Shown here piece by piece: positions 19,005 through 29,092 of a stretch of DNA of 64,000 nucleotides (positions are counted from its first letter, which is position 1; each line of letters starts with the position of its first letter). Under the pieces are notes generated by a model that was not told the DNA's origin, ran no database searches, and was given only the letters and a program-made list of their open reading frames with translations. The position numbers and the translations under genes were made by a program. The DNA comes from Yponomeuta sedellus (Eukaryota > Arthropoda > Insecta > Lepidoptera > Yponomeutidae): the NCBI GenBank assembly GCA_934045075.1, contig OW203736.1, positions 9,191,109-9,255,108 of the forward strand. Direction: 5' to 3'.

Positions 19005-21936
19005 ACAACAACAAACAGACCAAGCCGAATTTGAGTTGCTTTTAGAACAGTATGCTAATACTTTTTCGGAGCGCCTAGGCTGTTTCAATAAATATAAAAC
19101 AAAGCTGCATTTAAAAGACGACGCTAAGCCGGTTTTTATAAAAGCAAGGCCGGTGGCGTTCGCATTAAAAGATAGGATCGATAAGGAAATCGATAGGTTA
19201 GTACAAACAGGGGTCATTGAACAAGTGGACACCTCTGAGTATGCATCTCCGATTGTGCCGGTGTTGAAACATGACGGTTCCGTAAGGTTATGCGCAGACT
19301 ACTCGCAAACTTTGAATAAACAACTTCTAGTGGACAAATACCCGCTACCCACCGTCCAAGAGTTATTTACGCGCTTACATGGCGGCGTTCAGTTCACAAA
19401 GCTGGATATGTCCTCGGCGTATAACCAGTTACAGTTAGATGACGATAAAAACTATACATGCATTAATACAAATAAAGGGCTATTTAAATTTAAACGTTTA
19501 GTTTTTGGTTTGTCTTCAGCACCGGCCATTTTCCAAAAGGCGATGGAAAGCTTATTAAATAATATCGAAGGGGTGTTATGTTTTCTTGACGACGTGCTAA
19601 TAACAGGCACGAACAGGGGGGAACATATGGCTCGCCTAAAAGAAGTGTTGCATAGATTTACAGAAGCAGGCTTAACACTGCGAAAAGAAAAGTGCGAATT
19701 TTTTAAGGATAAGATCACTTATCTTGGCTACGTCATTGACCGCCATGGAATTAGAAAGTCAGCTGATAAGGTGAAGGCAATAGTTGAGGCGCCGATACCT
19801 ACTAATGTTAATCAGCTCCAATCATTCTTGGGGCTGGTTAATTATTACCGAAACTTTGTACCGGGAGCTTCAATGCTCTTATCACCCTTATATGACTTGC
19901 TAAAAAAGGGGGCTAAATGGTCTTGGTCCGCGGAACACGACAAAGCATTTTGCGGAATTAAGCAACTTCTTGCCTCAGAAAGGGTTCTGGCCCATTTTGA
20001 CACGAACGCAAAGATAATATTAACGGTAGATGCGTCTCCGAGTGGTTTAGGCGCAATTTTATCACAGATAGGGTCAGACGGCTTAGAGCGCCCCATTTCA
20101 TTTGCGTCTAGAATCCTGAACTCGGCAGAGAAAAAATATTCTCAGATACAAAAGGAGGCAACCGCCATAGTATTCGGAGTGCGCCGTTATCACCAATATC
20201 TTTACGCACGGTCCGTACCATTTGTTCTGCGAACTGACCACAAGCCGCTAGTATCGATATTCGGGCCGCATCATGGGATACCTGAAGTGTCGGCTAACAG
20301 ATTAAAAAGGTACGCGTTATTCCTGTCAGCGTATAATTACGTAATTGAATACGTTCGCAGCGCTGACAACAGCGCCGATTTCTTATCACGCGCAACATTG
20401 CCTGAACCGGTTGGCGGAGGGGCGGGGGAGCCCGCCGCCGCCGCCTCCGCTAGTAGAATGCAGGACACCGCGGCATAATATGTTAACTTTGTAATAGAAG
20501 GCTCCCTTCCGGTGACTCAGAAAGAGTTACAAAATGAAACCAACAGTGATCAGGTTCTTTCCAAAGTGATTCAATTTGTAATCTCGGGATGGCCACGAAA
20601 AGTGGATGAAGCAACTTTGAAACCATATTTTCAATGCCGACAGCAGTTGTCATATGAAAATGGTTGTTTATTACGTGGCCACAAAGTGGTAATTCCTGAG
20701 AAGGTTCGGCCGCGTGTTATGGCCGAATTACATAATTCACACTTTGGTATTGTGAAGTCAAAAGCAGAGGCGCGCTCTAAATTTTGGTTCCCAGGGGTGG
20801 ACGCGGCCATTGAGGAGATGGTTAGAGAATGCTCGGTATGTGCGAGTCTACGGCCATCGCCACCACGAGTGCCACTGATGCCTTGGGAATACCCCGGAGA
20901 GCCGTTCGAAAGAATTCATATAGATTTCCTAGGGCCTATTAATAATCAGCCTTATTTGGTTATAGTAGACGCGCATACAAAATGGGTAGAGGGTATAAAC
21001 ATGAAAAATAATATTTCCACTTCTGCGTTAATTGCTAGACTATGTGAATTTATGTCAAGATTCGGTATACCGAAAACAATTGTGAGCGATAATGGCACTT
21101 CTATTACTTCTGAGCAATTTAAACAATTCTGCTTATTAAATGGTATAACGCATATAACAAGCCCGGTTTATCACCCTGCCAGTAATGGCCAGGCAGAGAG
21201 TTGCGTAAAGATTGTCAAAAAGGGAATAATGAGTGCTATTTTGCTAGGTCGAAATGCAGAGGACATAAACATTAAACTCTTAAAATATTTGTTCGATTAT
21301 CGAAATTCTGTCCACACACACAACTACTGGGAAGTCACCTGCTTCCCTCGTATTTGGTAAACAGCTTCGGTCTCGGTTAGACTTGTTGGTACCAAAGCCA
21401 CCGTCGTCGCCCGCGACCCCCCAAGTGACTAACACTGTTCTCGACGACCAGTCTATACAGAGTAGCAGTCATAGGCGAGTGAAAAGAGTTTTTTTCCCTG
21501 GCGACACAATATTGTACAACAAAACAGGAATAAAAAAAAGTTTGATTGGAAACAAGGAGTGATAGCAAAACAGCTGGGCAGGGTTGTGTATTTGGTTAAA
21601 GATGTCATGAGTGGCCAGGAAATAAAAAGACACAAGAACCAAGTTATATCCCATGGAAATAAAATACCTGGTTACGGCCATTACTCAGATGGTAGTGATA
21701 TTATTTTTTCGTCTGGAGGGGAAGGAGATGTTAATATAGAGAATTCTCGCCAAGAGCCAGAGGCCGCGGCCGGGTCACTGGACCCGCCAGCCACCTCACC
21801 ACAACTGGCGCCGCCGGCCGAGCCGCTCAACACTTCGGCCGTCCCTATTGAAATTGCTGCGACTCGCGGCGGCTCGGAGCAAAACTCTATGAAACTTAGA
21901 GCTATTCCAAGAGTAGACTATAAGAAGTTTTTCTAG
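19005..21936 (+). pseudogene. pol: Mag-type pol: RT, RNase H, integrase
   Basis: RT carries 'VPVLKHDGSVRLCADYS', 'FKRLVFGLSSAPAIFQ' and the catalytic 'CFLDDVLITG' (FLDD, about 19580). RNase H shows 'LTVDASPSGLGAIL' and 'LRTDHKPLVSIF'. An in-frame TAA at 20476-20478 separates RNase H from the integrase, which has 'CSVCASLR', D in 'IHIDFLGP', D in 'IVSDNGTS' and E in 'NGQAESCVK'. A one-base shift near 21320 and another near 21550 place the C-terminus ('QLGRVVYLVKDVMSGQ') in a different frame, ending at 21936. Apart from these three lesions the protein is complete from RT onward. Confidence 0.88.
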
Positions 21937-21986
21937 TGATGTCACATTTAGTAGTTAAGTTAATTGTAATTATTGGGGGAGGGAAT

Positions 21987-22075
21987 GTTGTGTCGGCTAT
22001 CGCAGGGTACTTAATAAATGTCAGTGTGCTATGAGCAGTCACGTCTTTCACTTGTCTCGTCGCTCCCACTTACAT
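21987..22075 (+). repeat. 3' LTR of Mag-type element
   Basis: 89 bases beginning TGTTGTGTCGGC after a GGGGGAGGGAA purine tract and ending CACTTACA. No matching 5' LTR is present in the window, so the end is set from TG...CA only. Confidence 0.65.
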
Positions 22076-22077
22076 CT

Positions 22078-22301
22078 ACAAAAAAGAATGTGAAGAAAAA
22101 GAGATACCTTTTCTGTGTAGTCGCACTTTTGACAACGAATTTCTCAAAAGCGATTTGAGCTTATACAGACCAAAAAAGGATCAATGCGACTTTTATTGTG
22201 CACACAAGGTTGGTAACGTTAACGAAGAGGCCTGGAAGAAACACATTGACCTTAAAAATCGCGCCACAACTGAAAAAGCAAATGATAAAAGTTTGGCTTA
22301 A
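22078..22301 (+). pseudogene. Fragment of DDE-type transposase (46-49 kb family)
   Basis: Reads 'YKKECEEKE', then 'LSLYRPKKDQCDFYC' and 'HKVGNVNEEAWKKHIDLKN'. It parallels 'FSLYRPKKDRCDVCCGHEAG' in the complete protein at 47854-49008, including the conserved Cys pair. A one-base loss near 22140 breaks the frame and a TAA ends it at 22301. It lies directly after the Mag 3' LTR, which probably inserted into it. No terminal repeats were seen. Confidence 0.65.
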
Positions 22302-22493
22302 AATTGTATAAATTAATATAATATATATTAATAAAATACGACGTTAATTTGAGCATAAGATTAATTGTACGATAAATTGGTGTGGTCATGTCAAAAGTGG
22401 GTAAATAATGAAACAAATTGATTGAGTAATGAAATAGTTAAAATAAAATGTCGTGAGTATTTGCACTCATAATAATAATGTACTTACATAATT

Positions 22494-22535
22494 CCCATTT
22501 GTCAAACTTCGATACAGTCGAAGTTAGTACAAATG
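22494..22535. repeat. Interrupted palindrome in an AT-rich gap
   Basis: CCATTTGT-caa-ACTTCGA-tacag-TCGAAGT-tagt-ACAAATGG can fold into a two-step hairpin. The surrounding 22302-22560 is AT-rich and shows no gene. Confidence 0.6.
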
Positions 22536-22564
22536 GCTAACAAACCAAAGCTCAGTGAATTGCA

Positions 22565-22890
22565 TAATCATAAAATAATAATAATTTTGTAAGAATGTCA
22601 GAAAAGGTTATATTTATAGGCTATGTAGATCTATAAGTGCAATCGTACAGGATCTAACTAACTCTGTAAATGTTAAGATTTTAAAAGGCTCCGGGTGTTA
22701 GGGAGCCAACTTCTGTTCGCTAAGCAACAACATTTTATATTTGGTCCTAAATGTAGTTTTAGTCTTAAGCTGCCTAAGGGGTGGGGTATGTCATTCCAAC
22801 ATTTGGTTGCCTGGAACCGAAAACTGCCGCGAAAAGCAGCAGTGCGGTGTCGCGGCTGGGGCCGCCACAATAATTAATTAATGGGGCTGC
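22565..22890 (-). pseudogene. LINE 3' tail fragment
   Basis: On the minus strand, 'RTAAFRGSFRFQATKCWNDI' followed by a Pro matches the 'F....WN.LP..LR' motif that closes ORF2 of CR1/Jockey-like LINEs. The stop is followed by an untranslated stretch ending in an (aat)n-like run near 22590. Only the last 65 codons remain. Confidence 0.6.
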
Positions 22891-22917
22891 CACATTAATT
22901 AACATTTAATTTTTAAG

Positions 22918-23877
22918 ACTTCCATCGAATGAAGAGTACGCCAAGCTCTGGATTAGAGAATGTGGTAGATGTGGTTTGAAGCCATCTAAAAATTTCAGAG
23001 TCTGTTCAACGCATTTTGACAATAAAACTACGGTGACTCGTAGCGGCAAGAAATATCTGAAACCGGACACTCTACCTTGTAAAAATGTTCACGTGAGTAT
23101 CTTTTTATACGTGAGACAATCAGAAAGTTTTGAGAAACTAAAAAACTAACTTCTATGAAAAAATATTTTTATAAAATCTTTTCAATGAACTCTCCACCAG
23201 CCTCTATACAAAGTTTTATGCGTCTGAACCAATTTTCAAAAATCATAGCACGAAAATGTTCTCGATGCAGATCCATTTTTAATGAGACAAGAAAATTTGA
23301 ATTGGCTCTCACAAAAATGCGGAGGGAAATTTGAAAATCGAACAGTTGTATTTTTACTTTTAAATAGTCGACGTTTTCAAAACAATTACAAGTGTCTTAT
23401 ACATAAAAACTTTTTTTCGAAAAACTTTCTGAGAGGCCTGGTATATACGCTGCTCTTTTATTAGTCTGCCATCGCTAGTCCACTTTTTTTAAGTAGTAAA
23501 AATATTTTTATTGCCACCAACAAAACACTGGTTGGAAGAATAAAGTTTACATTTGGTTAACATACACATTTTACAAACTAGTCTCAGCCAGGTGACAATA
23601 ATTTATAGTGTCATTGGCACTTTTTATAATCTATACAAAAACAGTGACCCATGATATACGCAGTTGGCAGCAAAAGGCACAGCGCGGGCCGTCCGACGTC
23701 GTGGATTTCACGCCCTCTAACGGCGCTGATTTTCAGCACTTACCTGAATTAAAGCGAAAATACTTAAAACTAAACCTAAATAGTACAAGGGTAGATGGTA
23801 TAAAACATAATCCATGCGCAGGTTTAAGGAAAATTATTGATACAAACCAAGACAAATCAGCACAGAAGGTTCACTGA
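22918..23877 (+). CDS. THAP-domain gene, last two exons
   Basis: Exon A (22918-23092) is bounded by TTTTTAAG and GTGAGT. It encodes most of a THAP zinc finger: 'RLPSNEEYAKLWIRECGR', then 'FRVCSTHF' (the C..H pair) and 'KKYLKPDTLPC', the Leu-Pro end of the domain. Exon B (23683-23877) begins after GGCACAG and joins in the same frame, giving 'NVHRGPSDVVDFTP', then a basic 65-residue tail ending at TGA (23875), with AATAAA-type sequence just after. The exon carrying the first Cys pair is not found. THAP proteins bind DNA; this could be a host gene or the end of a P-like transposon gene. Both exons are free of stops, which is unusual in this window. Exon coordinates are my own splice model. Confidence 0.6.
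23165..23310 (-). pseudogene. Mariner C-terminal remnant inside the THAP intron
   Basis: On the minus strand, 'HFRAMIFENWFRRIKLCIEA' followed by a Gly-Gly-Glu-Phe stretch matches the conserved C-terminus of mariner transposases. It lies in the proposed intron 23093-23682. The rest of the element is not visible. Confidence 0.65.
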
Positions 23878-23945
23878 TGTTTTTAAACATAAATAAAAAT
23901 AGTAAATTTAATTTCATAACCCTAATGTACAGTTTAATGCTTAAC

Positions 23946-24010
23946 GTGTATGTGTGTGTGTTGTGTGTGTGCGTGTGTGTGTTGTGTGTGTGCGTGTGTG
24001 TGCGTGTATG
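23946..24010. repeat. (TG)n-type microsatellite
   Basis: GTGTGTGTTG and GTGTGTGCG units alternate for about 65 bases on the + strand. It lies 50 bases before the maT element. Confidence 0.9.
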
Positions 24011-24059
24011 TTTTATATTTATTTTGTATATTTGATAGCATATTTTTTGTATATACTTA

Positions 24060-25369
24060 GTCGGGCCATAAGTTCTGTCACATATGGAAAGTTAAATAAA
24101 GGACACAATGAGTTACGCATTACAACAATTTATATATCAAAGGAAAGGGTACAAAATACAGATTTAAACCATATTAAAACTATTCGAAATGTCCTCCAGC
24201 TTCGATACAAGCCTTCGATCTGCAAGGCCAGTCATCAATCGATGCACGCACGACATTCATGTCAATATTGGCGACTGCTTTAATCAGAGATGCTTTAAGC
24301 GACTCCAAGTTGCGGTGTGGTTTAGCGCAGACTTTCTCCTCTAAGTGCTGCCATATTTTGTAATCCAAAGGATTCAAGTCTGGACTGGAGGAGGGCCAAT
24401 CCTCATGCCTGATAAAGTCGATTCCACGGATCGTGAGCCAGCTCTGGATACTTTCCGCCTTATGGGCCGGCGCAGAATCCTGCTGGATAACCCAGTGCCT
24501 ATTTTCGAACATTGTTTGTGAAAGGGGTTCCACAATGTTTGTTAGGACTGCGTTTTGATATACAAGGGCACTGGTTTTCACTCCTTTTTCACAAAAAACA
24601 CCTTTGTTGGACCCAAATAGGAGACCCCAAGCCAAACCATGAATGCCGAAGGATGATGGCCACGCTGAACACGTGGCACACGTCTGCTCGCTTCTTCACT
24701 AGACTGTGCATACACTTTATCATTTTGTTTGTTGTAATTCTCTTCAACATTAAAAAATTTTTCATCCGAAAAAAGTATTTCGCGGTATTTTTTACCTGCG
24801 TACCGCTTTAACGAAATCCGGCATCTTAAGAGTCTGATTCTCTTCAGCCGTGTGGTAAGAAGATGTGCTGTTCTTTTTCTGTAGGCACGCTCCTAGGTCT
24901 TCATTCAACACCCTTTTAACAGTGGTTCTGCTTAGTCCCATCTGCAGAGCCAAAATTTTTTGCTTGCGGACAGGATTTCGTTGGATGCGCCTTCACTGCT
25001 TTAATGACCGCTGGAGTCCGAACAGTAAGAGGTCGATCTTTGTTTTCTTATGGAGGATTTTCTTTGTTTATCATCTAAACTTGAATGTTCCCTGAATCGT
25101 TTGATAGTACTATAAATAAAACTCAGTGGAATTTTAAAATTTTTCAGCAGTTTGAAAATCTCAGTTGGCGCCTGGCCGCAACGATGCAATGCAATTACTG
25201 CGACTCTGTCTTCTTTGCGCGTCCACTCCATATTGGAAAATGAAGAAAATTCCAGAAAAACTGTGTTTTTATTTTCTTGAAAAATTCAAATTTCGATTGC
25301 CAATAACTTTTTTGTGGCCAGTATTTTAAATTCGAAATTAAACCTATGTGACAGAACTTATGGCCCGAC
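24060..25369 (-). mobile_element. maT-type mariner element, complete ends
   Basis: The left end GTCGGGCCATAAGTTCTGTC and the right end are exact inverted copies for at least 24 bases, flanked by TA at 24058-24059 and 25370-25371. The length of 1310 bp is normal for mariner/maT. The transposase reads on the minus strand and is frameshifted. The ends look intact, so the copy could still be moved by an active relative. Confidence 0.93.
24180..25231 (-). pseudogene. maT (DD37D) transposase, frameshifted
   Basis: It starts at 25231 (MEWTRKEDRVAVIALHRCGQ) with a helix-turn-helix region. The middle is broken by several frameshifts between 25001 and 24640, but 'ILFSDEK' (first Asp) can be read there. 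From 24635 the frame is clean: 'QQDSAPAHKA' holds the second Asp and 'SSSPDLNPLDYKIW' the third, 37 residues apart, the DD37D spacing of the maT family. It ends 'CIEAGGHFE'. Confidence 0.9.
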
Positions 25370-25374
25370 TAGGT

Positions 25375-26111
25375 ATATTGTGCTTGTGGATTTATTAGTT
25401 CGCATTCGATTTTTCTGATTTTGGTTTCGGTAGTTTTTTCGATGTTTTTATAATGTAGATGTTTTTGGTATGAGCAACTTGTTTCTCCATAAGAATATTT
25501 TTTAATTTTTCTTTAAATGTTCTACTAGTCAGGTTGTCCTGAAGGGGTGGAGGAAGATTATTCCACCCCACACCTTTGCTGCTGCATACCACACACTTCC
25601 TCGGTGGTTGGCTCCTTGGTGTTTTAGTAGTTTCATGATATTGCGAGTCTTGCTTCTAGTGTACTTGGAGACGTCCAAGCCATTAAAATGTTTCATAAAG
25701 ATAGGTCGGTCGCTTCGTGTCGACTATCTTATGAACCATGCTCGCCAGATGCAATGTCCTACGTCCCTCCATTTTAAGGACTCTTTTGTCACAGAGAAAC
25801 GGTGTCATATGGGATCGCCGCGGTATACCATAACAAAATCGTGCACAAGCATTCTGCATCCGTTGAATTGCGCGACTAGTCTTCTGAAAAACTCTTGGAC
25901 CGTAGACAGTATCGCAGTAATTAAAAAGTGACAAAATCAACGTCTCTGCGAGTAAAACCCTTACCTCTATTTTCAAAAAAACCCGTATTCCATACAACAC
26001 TTTGAGGCGATAAAAAGCCGTTCTTAATTTGAGATTGATGTGATCTTCAAAACGTAGCTCTTGTAACGCAACCGAAACCAACCGGCTCACGATCCATCTC
26101 CTCTCACACAA
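25375..26111 (-). pseudogene. LINE ORF2 C-terminus (CR1/Jockey-like)
   Basis: The minus strand reads 'LRTAFYRLKVLYGIRV', 'LILSLFNYCDTVYGP', 'RMQNACARFCYGIPRRSH' (the end of the RT domain), then after a frameshift near 25650 'GVGWNNLPPPLQDNLTSRTF' and a basic tail. This is the usual C-terminus of an insect CR1/Jockey-type LINE. The catalytic RT motif is missing. The maT element begins six bases from its 3' end. Confidence 0.75.
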
Positions 26112-26404
26112 CCCTTGTTCTTATTGGAATAAGAACGAAAATATTTTCCGGCATGAGTAGCGAGCGGCGCCGCTCCGTGGAATTCCCCGTGATACTCGTA
26201 GACTAGAAAAACTTCGTAGCATTAACCGCCCAAATTATATCAACCGTGTGCTAAGAAAGTTTTCAATCCTGTAACAAAATTTTAGTTCGCAGTATAAATT
26301 GAATGTTTCGTTCGTTTCGCACGCAAAGAACACAAAGCATTACAACTGTATTTGGCTTCTTTAGTGAAACTGGTGTAAGAGTGTTGTGAAATTGAAAAAT
26401 TAAA
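26112..26404 (+). other. Non-coding stretch before hAT
   Basis: No gene is recognised. It probably includes the 5' untranslated region of the hAT element whose ATG is at 26405. Confidence 0.3.
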
Positions 26405-27501
26405 ATGCCTAATTCTTCTAGTGATGAGATGAAATGATTTACATCTACTTAATGAGATGATTTATACAGCGTCCAGTGGCATCTTCACTCACACTAGATG
26501 GTTGAAGGGACCACTCCGACGCTGTAGTGCCTGGGACATGGTTTTATAGATGGTTAAGGCTTGCCCAGCACCTATACCATCCTGACAGCTTGTTCTAGTG
26601 ATGATAGTGATAAAAATTACCAAAGTGGACCATCCACTCCAAAAAAAGTAAAAAAGCTACATTACAAACAAAAATTTAGAGATGAATGGTTAAAAGATAA
26701 TAGTATCAAAACTTGGCTGCAACGTGACACGAAAGATCCTTACCGTGCAGTTGTGTTCTATGTGATGCAAAAATTACAGTTGACAAAGTGGCGATAAAGA
26801 GGTATGGTGAAGGCGCTAAGCATGTAAAGAAAACTACAGTAACTGCGCCAGTTCAAACATCAATTGCCACTGCATTTGAAAATTTAGTCATCCAGTCCAG
26901 TCATCCGGGACCACGGCACCTGAAAAAGTGCCGAAACGTTGGAAAATTGTAAAAAATGTAATAAACGAGTATAAATCCGTATAAAAACAGTATTAATTAT
27001 GCATTTGAAAAGTATAGGCATAGGCCGTCTGATGATGACAGATGCAAAGCATCAGAGATTAAGTTGGCCGCTTTTTTAGCAGAACACAAAATTTCTGTTA
27101 GGGTTATCGACCACCTAATTGATTTATTGCCCCTTATATGTCCTGACTCTCAGATACCAAAAAAAATTAAAATGAAGAGAACAAAATGTCAGGCAATAAA
27201 AACATTCTAGGAGAATCGGAAAAACAAGACTTGTGTGTAGATTTAAAGGAGCACAAATTCTCTGTTATGATCGACGAAAGCACTGATATCGGATCAGTGA
27301 AAACTATGTGTGTTGAAGGTTCGATATTACTGTGCTAGGAAAGGTCAAAATGCGAGCAGATTTTGGGACCTGATTCAAATACATGGCGAGGACAACGCTG
27401 CTACTGTAGCTTCTGCCACAGCACAGCATCTTTTCGAAACAGTGATAAAATCCTTTGTAGAAAATTCTATTCCTATCGAAAATATTATAGGATTTGGATA
27501 A
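26405..27501 (+). pseudogene. hAT transposase, N-terminal half, broken
   Basis: The ATG at 26405 (MPNSSSDE) is separated from the next part by a 165-bp insert. Then come 'YKQKFRDEWLKDNSIKTW' and, after a frame change, a BED-type finger 'CSMCDAKI...GAKHVKK' (about 26756-26840). Further on, 'EHKISVRVIDHLIDLLP', 'HKFSVMIDESTDIG' (the catalytic-core Asp region of hAT) and 'RYYCARKGQNASRFWDL' are spread over several frames. The copy ends at 'PIENIIGFG', just where the second catalytic Asp would be expected, next to the foldback element. Confidence 0.8.
26428..26592. mobile_element. SINE-like insert in hAT with 12-bp duplication
   Basis: The insert is bounded by direct repeats TTCTAGTGATGA at 26416-26427 and 26593-26604. 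Removing it and one repeat rejoins the acidic N-terminus of the hAT frame. It has internal complementary segments, ACAGCGTC-c-AGTGG and CCACT-cc-GACGCTGT. A long target duplication and short length fit a retroposed SINE, but no tRNA promoter boxes were recognised. Confidence 0.6.
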
Positions 27502-27506
27502 GATAA

Positions 27507-27921
27507 GAAAAATTGTTCACAATTATAATCTGCTTAATCTAATATAACTTTAATCAAAATCACAACTTCACAATTATCGCTTAAATAAAGAAAGTCTCAA
27601 AAAAAAATTTTTTTCATAAATTGTTTTATCGTTATATGACTTCTTTCGAGTTTTTTAAAATATTTGCTATATTTTCTGTCAAACTCAATATCCCGAAGCC
27701 TTCTCTTTTCTTTCATCTTTTTAAATAGCGAATCTTGTATGCGGCTATCCCAATGTCTATTGTTATTTGAAAAAACTCGAAAGAAGTCATATAACGATAA
27801 AACAATTTATGAAAAAATTTATTTTTTTGAGACTTTCTTTATTTAAGCGATAATTGTGAAGTTGTGATTTTGATTAAAGTTATATTAGATTAAGCAGATT
27901 ATAATTGTGAACATTTTTTCT
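27507..27921. mobile_element. Foldback element with ~150-bp inverted repeats
   Basis: The left arm (about 27507-27660) and right arm (about 27769-27921) are inverted near-exact copies around a spacer of about 110 bases. Examples are GTTCACAATTATAATCTGC on the left with its complement on the right, and ATCGTTATATGACTTC with its complement. The arms make up three quarters of the element and there is no coding capacity. It sits at the end of the hAT fragment. No clear target duplication was found. Confidence 0.85.
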
Positions 27922-28097
27922 TCTTTTATGATTACGTATTTTGTGTTAAAATATATATAATGGTGACATGGAAGATTTTTCGACATTATTACGAGTATAA
28001 TACAAATCCCGATTAGTAAATGCTTTGTTTTATTACTTGATATCCGATTTAGTTCCATTCACTTAACATAATATTGACGGGTCCGCACAAATCTAAA

Positions 28098-28225
28098 TGG
28101 GGGGACATTTTGGGAAAGGAACATTTTGGGAAGGGACATTCTGAGAAAGGGACATTCTAGGAAAGGGACATTCTGGTAAAGGGACATTTTGAAACAAGGG
28201 GACATTTTGGGAAAGGGACATTATG
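28098..28225. repeat. Tandem GGGACATTYTGGGAAA repeats
   Basis: About eight units of 14-18 bases, each with GGACATT followed by a CTGGGAAA-like run. The units vary in length and there are no unique spacers, so it is a minisatellite and not a CRISPR array. Confidence 0.9.
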
Positions 28226-28240
28226 CACCGGAACGGAAAA

Positions 28241-28269
28241 AACGACATAGACCATACGTCTATGTCGTT
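28241..28269. repeat. Perfect 12-bp hairpin
   Basis: AACGACATAGAC-catac-GTCTATGTCGTT, directly after the tandem repeats. Confidence 0.9.
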
Positions 28270-28329
28270 CATGCCGCAGATATGTCCATGAGATATTATT
28301 ACACAAGATATTGATGATTTCATTTATTA

Positions 28330-28838
28330 TTATTATTTTATTATTATTTGTAATTGAGGCAGGCAGTTATAGAACTGGTGAAGCCTGTATCCAGATGTAC
28401 ATTTGCGTTTAACTCCTTGTCTGTTTTGTTTCCTTTAGATATTTATGCAGTTTGTTTAAATATTTGTCATGAATGTGACTAGAATTGGAGTTTTAGCTTA
28501 CCAGCTGAATGAAAGTAATTATTAAGACTGATGGATAACACCAAATGACTACAATAAGTATATAATTTAAACAAAAGGTTAAGAAAAACAAACAAGCTTG
28601 ATTAAAGAAACGACCACTGTTTAATTTTGTCAACAAATTCTTTAATAATTATGTTGATTGTGGAATTTTAAATAATATGTTGGAGTTTTTTTTTATTTAT
28701 AAGAAGTGTATCTTTATAATTTAATTTAATTTTGTAATGTTTTGTTTAATATATCTGTGATTTAAACTAAAAAATGTTTTTATTTTCCCCTTTAAAAAGC
28801 AATGTTCAACTCTCCCCAAACCCCGGTTCAAGTGTCCC
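28330..28838 (+). other. AT-rich gap
   Basis: No gene is seen. It starts with a (tta)n-like run near 28325-28350. The last part, CAACTCTCCCC at 28807, is complementary to the left end of the MITE that follows. Confidence 0.3.
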
Positions 28839-28840
28839 TA

Positions 28841-29046
28841 GGGGTGGGGAGAGTTGCCTCATGTACCATTTTTCATTCAAATATATATAACATATTTCAG
28901 TAGTATAATATCTAAAAAGTAATTATGCATGAGTAAACCTAAATAAATAAGCTACTGTTTAATATTAAAATTGAATCACTAACCCCCATCTACAAGAAAA
29001 TACGATACTTTAAACAAAAAGCGGTTCAACTCTCCCGGACTTCCCC
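28841..29046. mobile_element. Short pogo-type MITE
   Basis: It starts GGGGTGGGGAGAGTTGCC and ends GGTTCAACTCTCCCGGACTTCCCC, whose complement is GGGGAAGTCCGGGAGAGTTG. It is flanked by TA on both sides (28839-28840, 29047-29048). The GGGGAAG-type termini and TA duplication resemble the two Tigger elements at 54.3 and 58.1 kb. It has 206 bp and no coding capacity. Confidence 0.5.
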
Positions 29047-29092
29047 TACCTAGATAGAAATTATCGATACTCAAACATCGAATACGTGGAAA

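Larger units (their letters stand above)
19000..22075 (+). mobile_element. Mag-type Ty3/gypsy retrotransposon, 5'-truncated
   Basis: A pol frame of the Mag lineage, a purine tract GGGGGAGGGAA and a very short 3' LTR (21987-22075, 89 bases, TGTTGTGTCGG to CACTTACA) are present. Gag, protease and the 5' LTR are missing because the left edge is a junction with a LINE fragment. LTRs under 100 bases are characteristic of Mag. With only one LTR in view, no insertion age can be given. Confidence 0.85.

Noticed and set aside
23954..24283. 109-codon Cys/Val-rich frame
   Set aside because: Its start is translated (TG)n microsatellite and its end is the antisense of the maT transposase.
28098..28225. 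Tandem repeats resembling a CRISPR array
   Set aside because: Units are variable and contiguous with no unique spacers, in a eukaryotic context.
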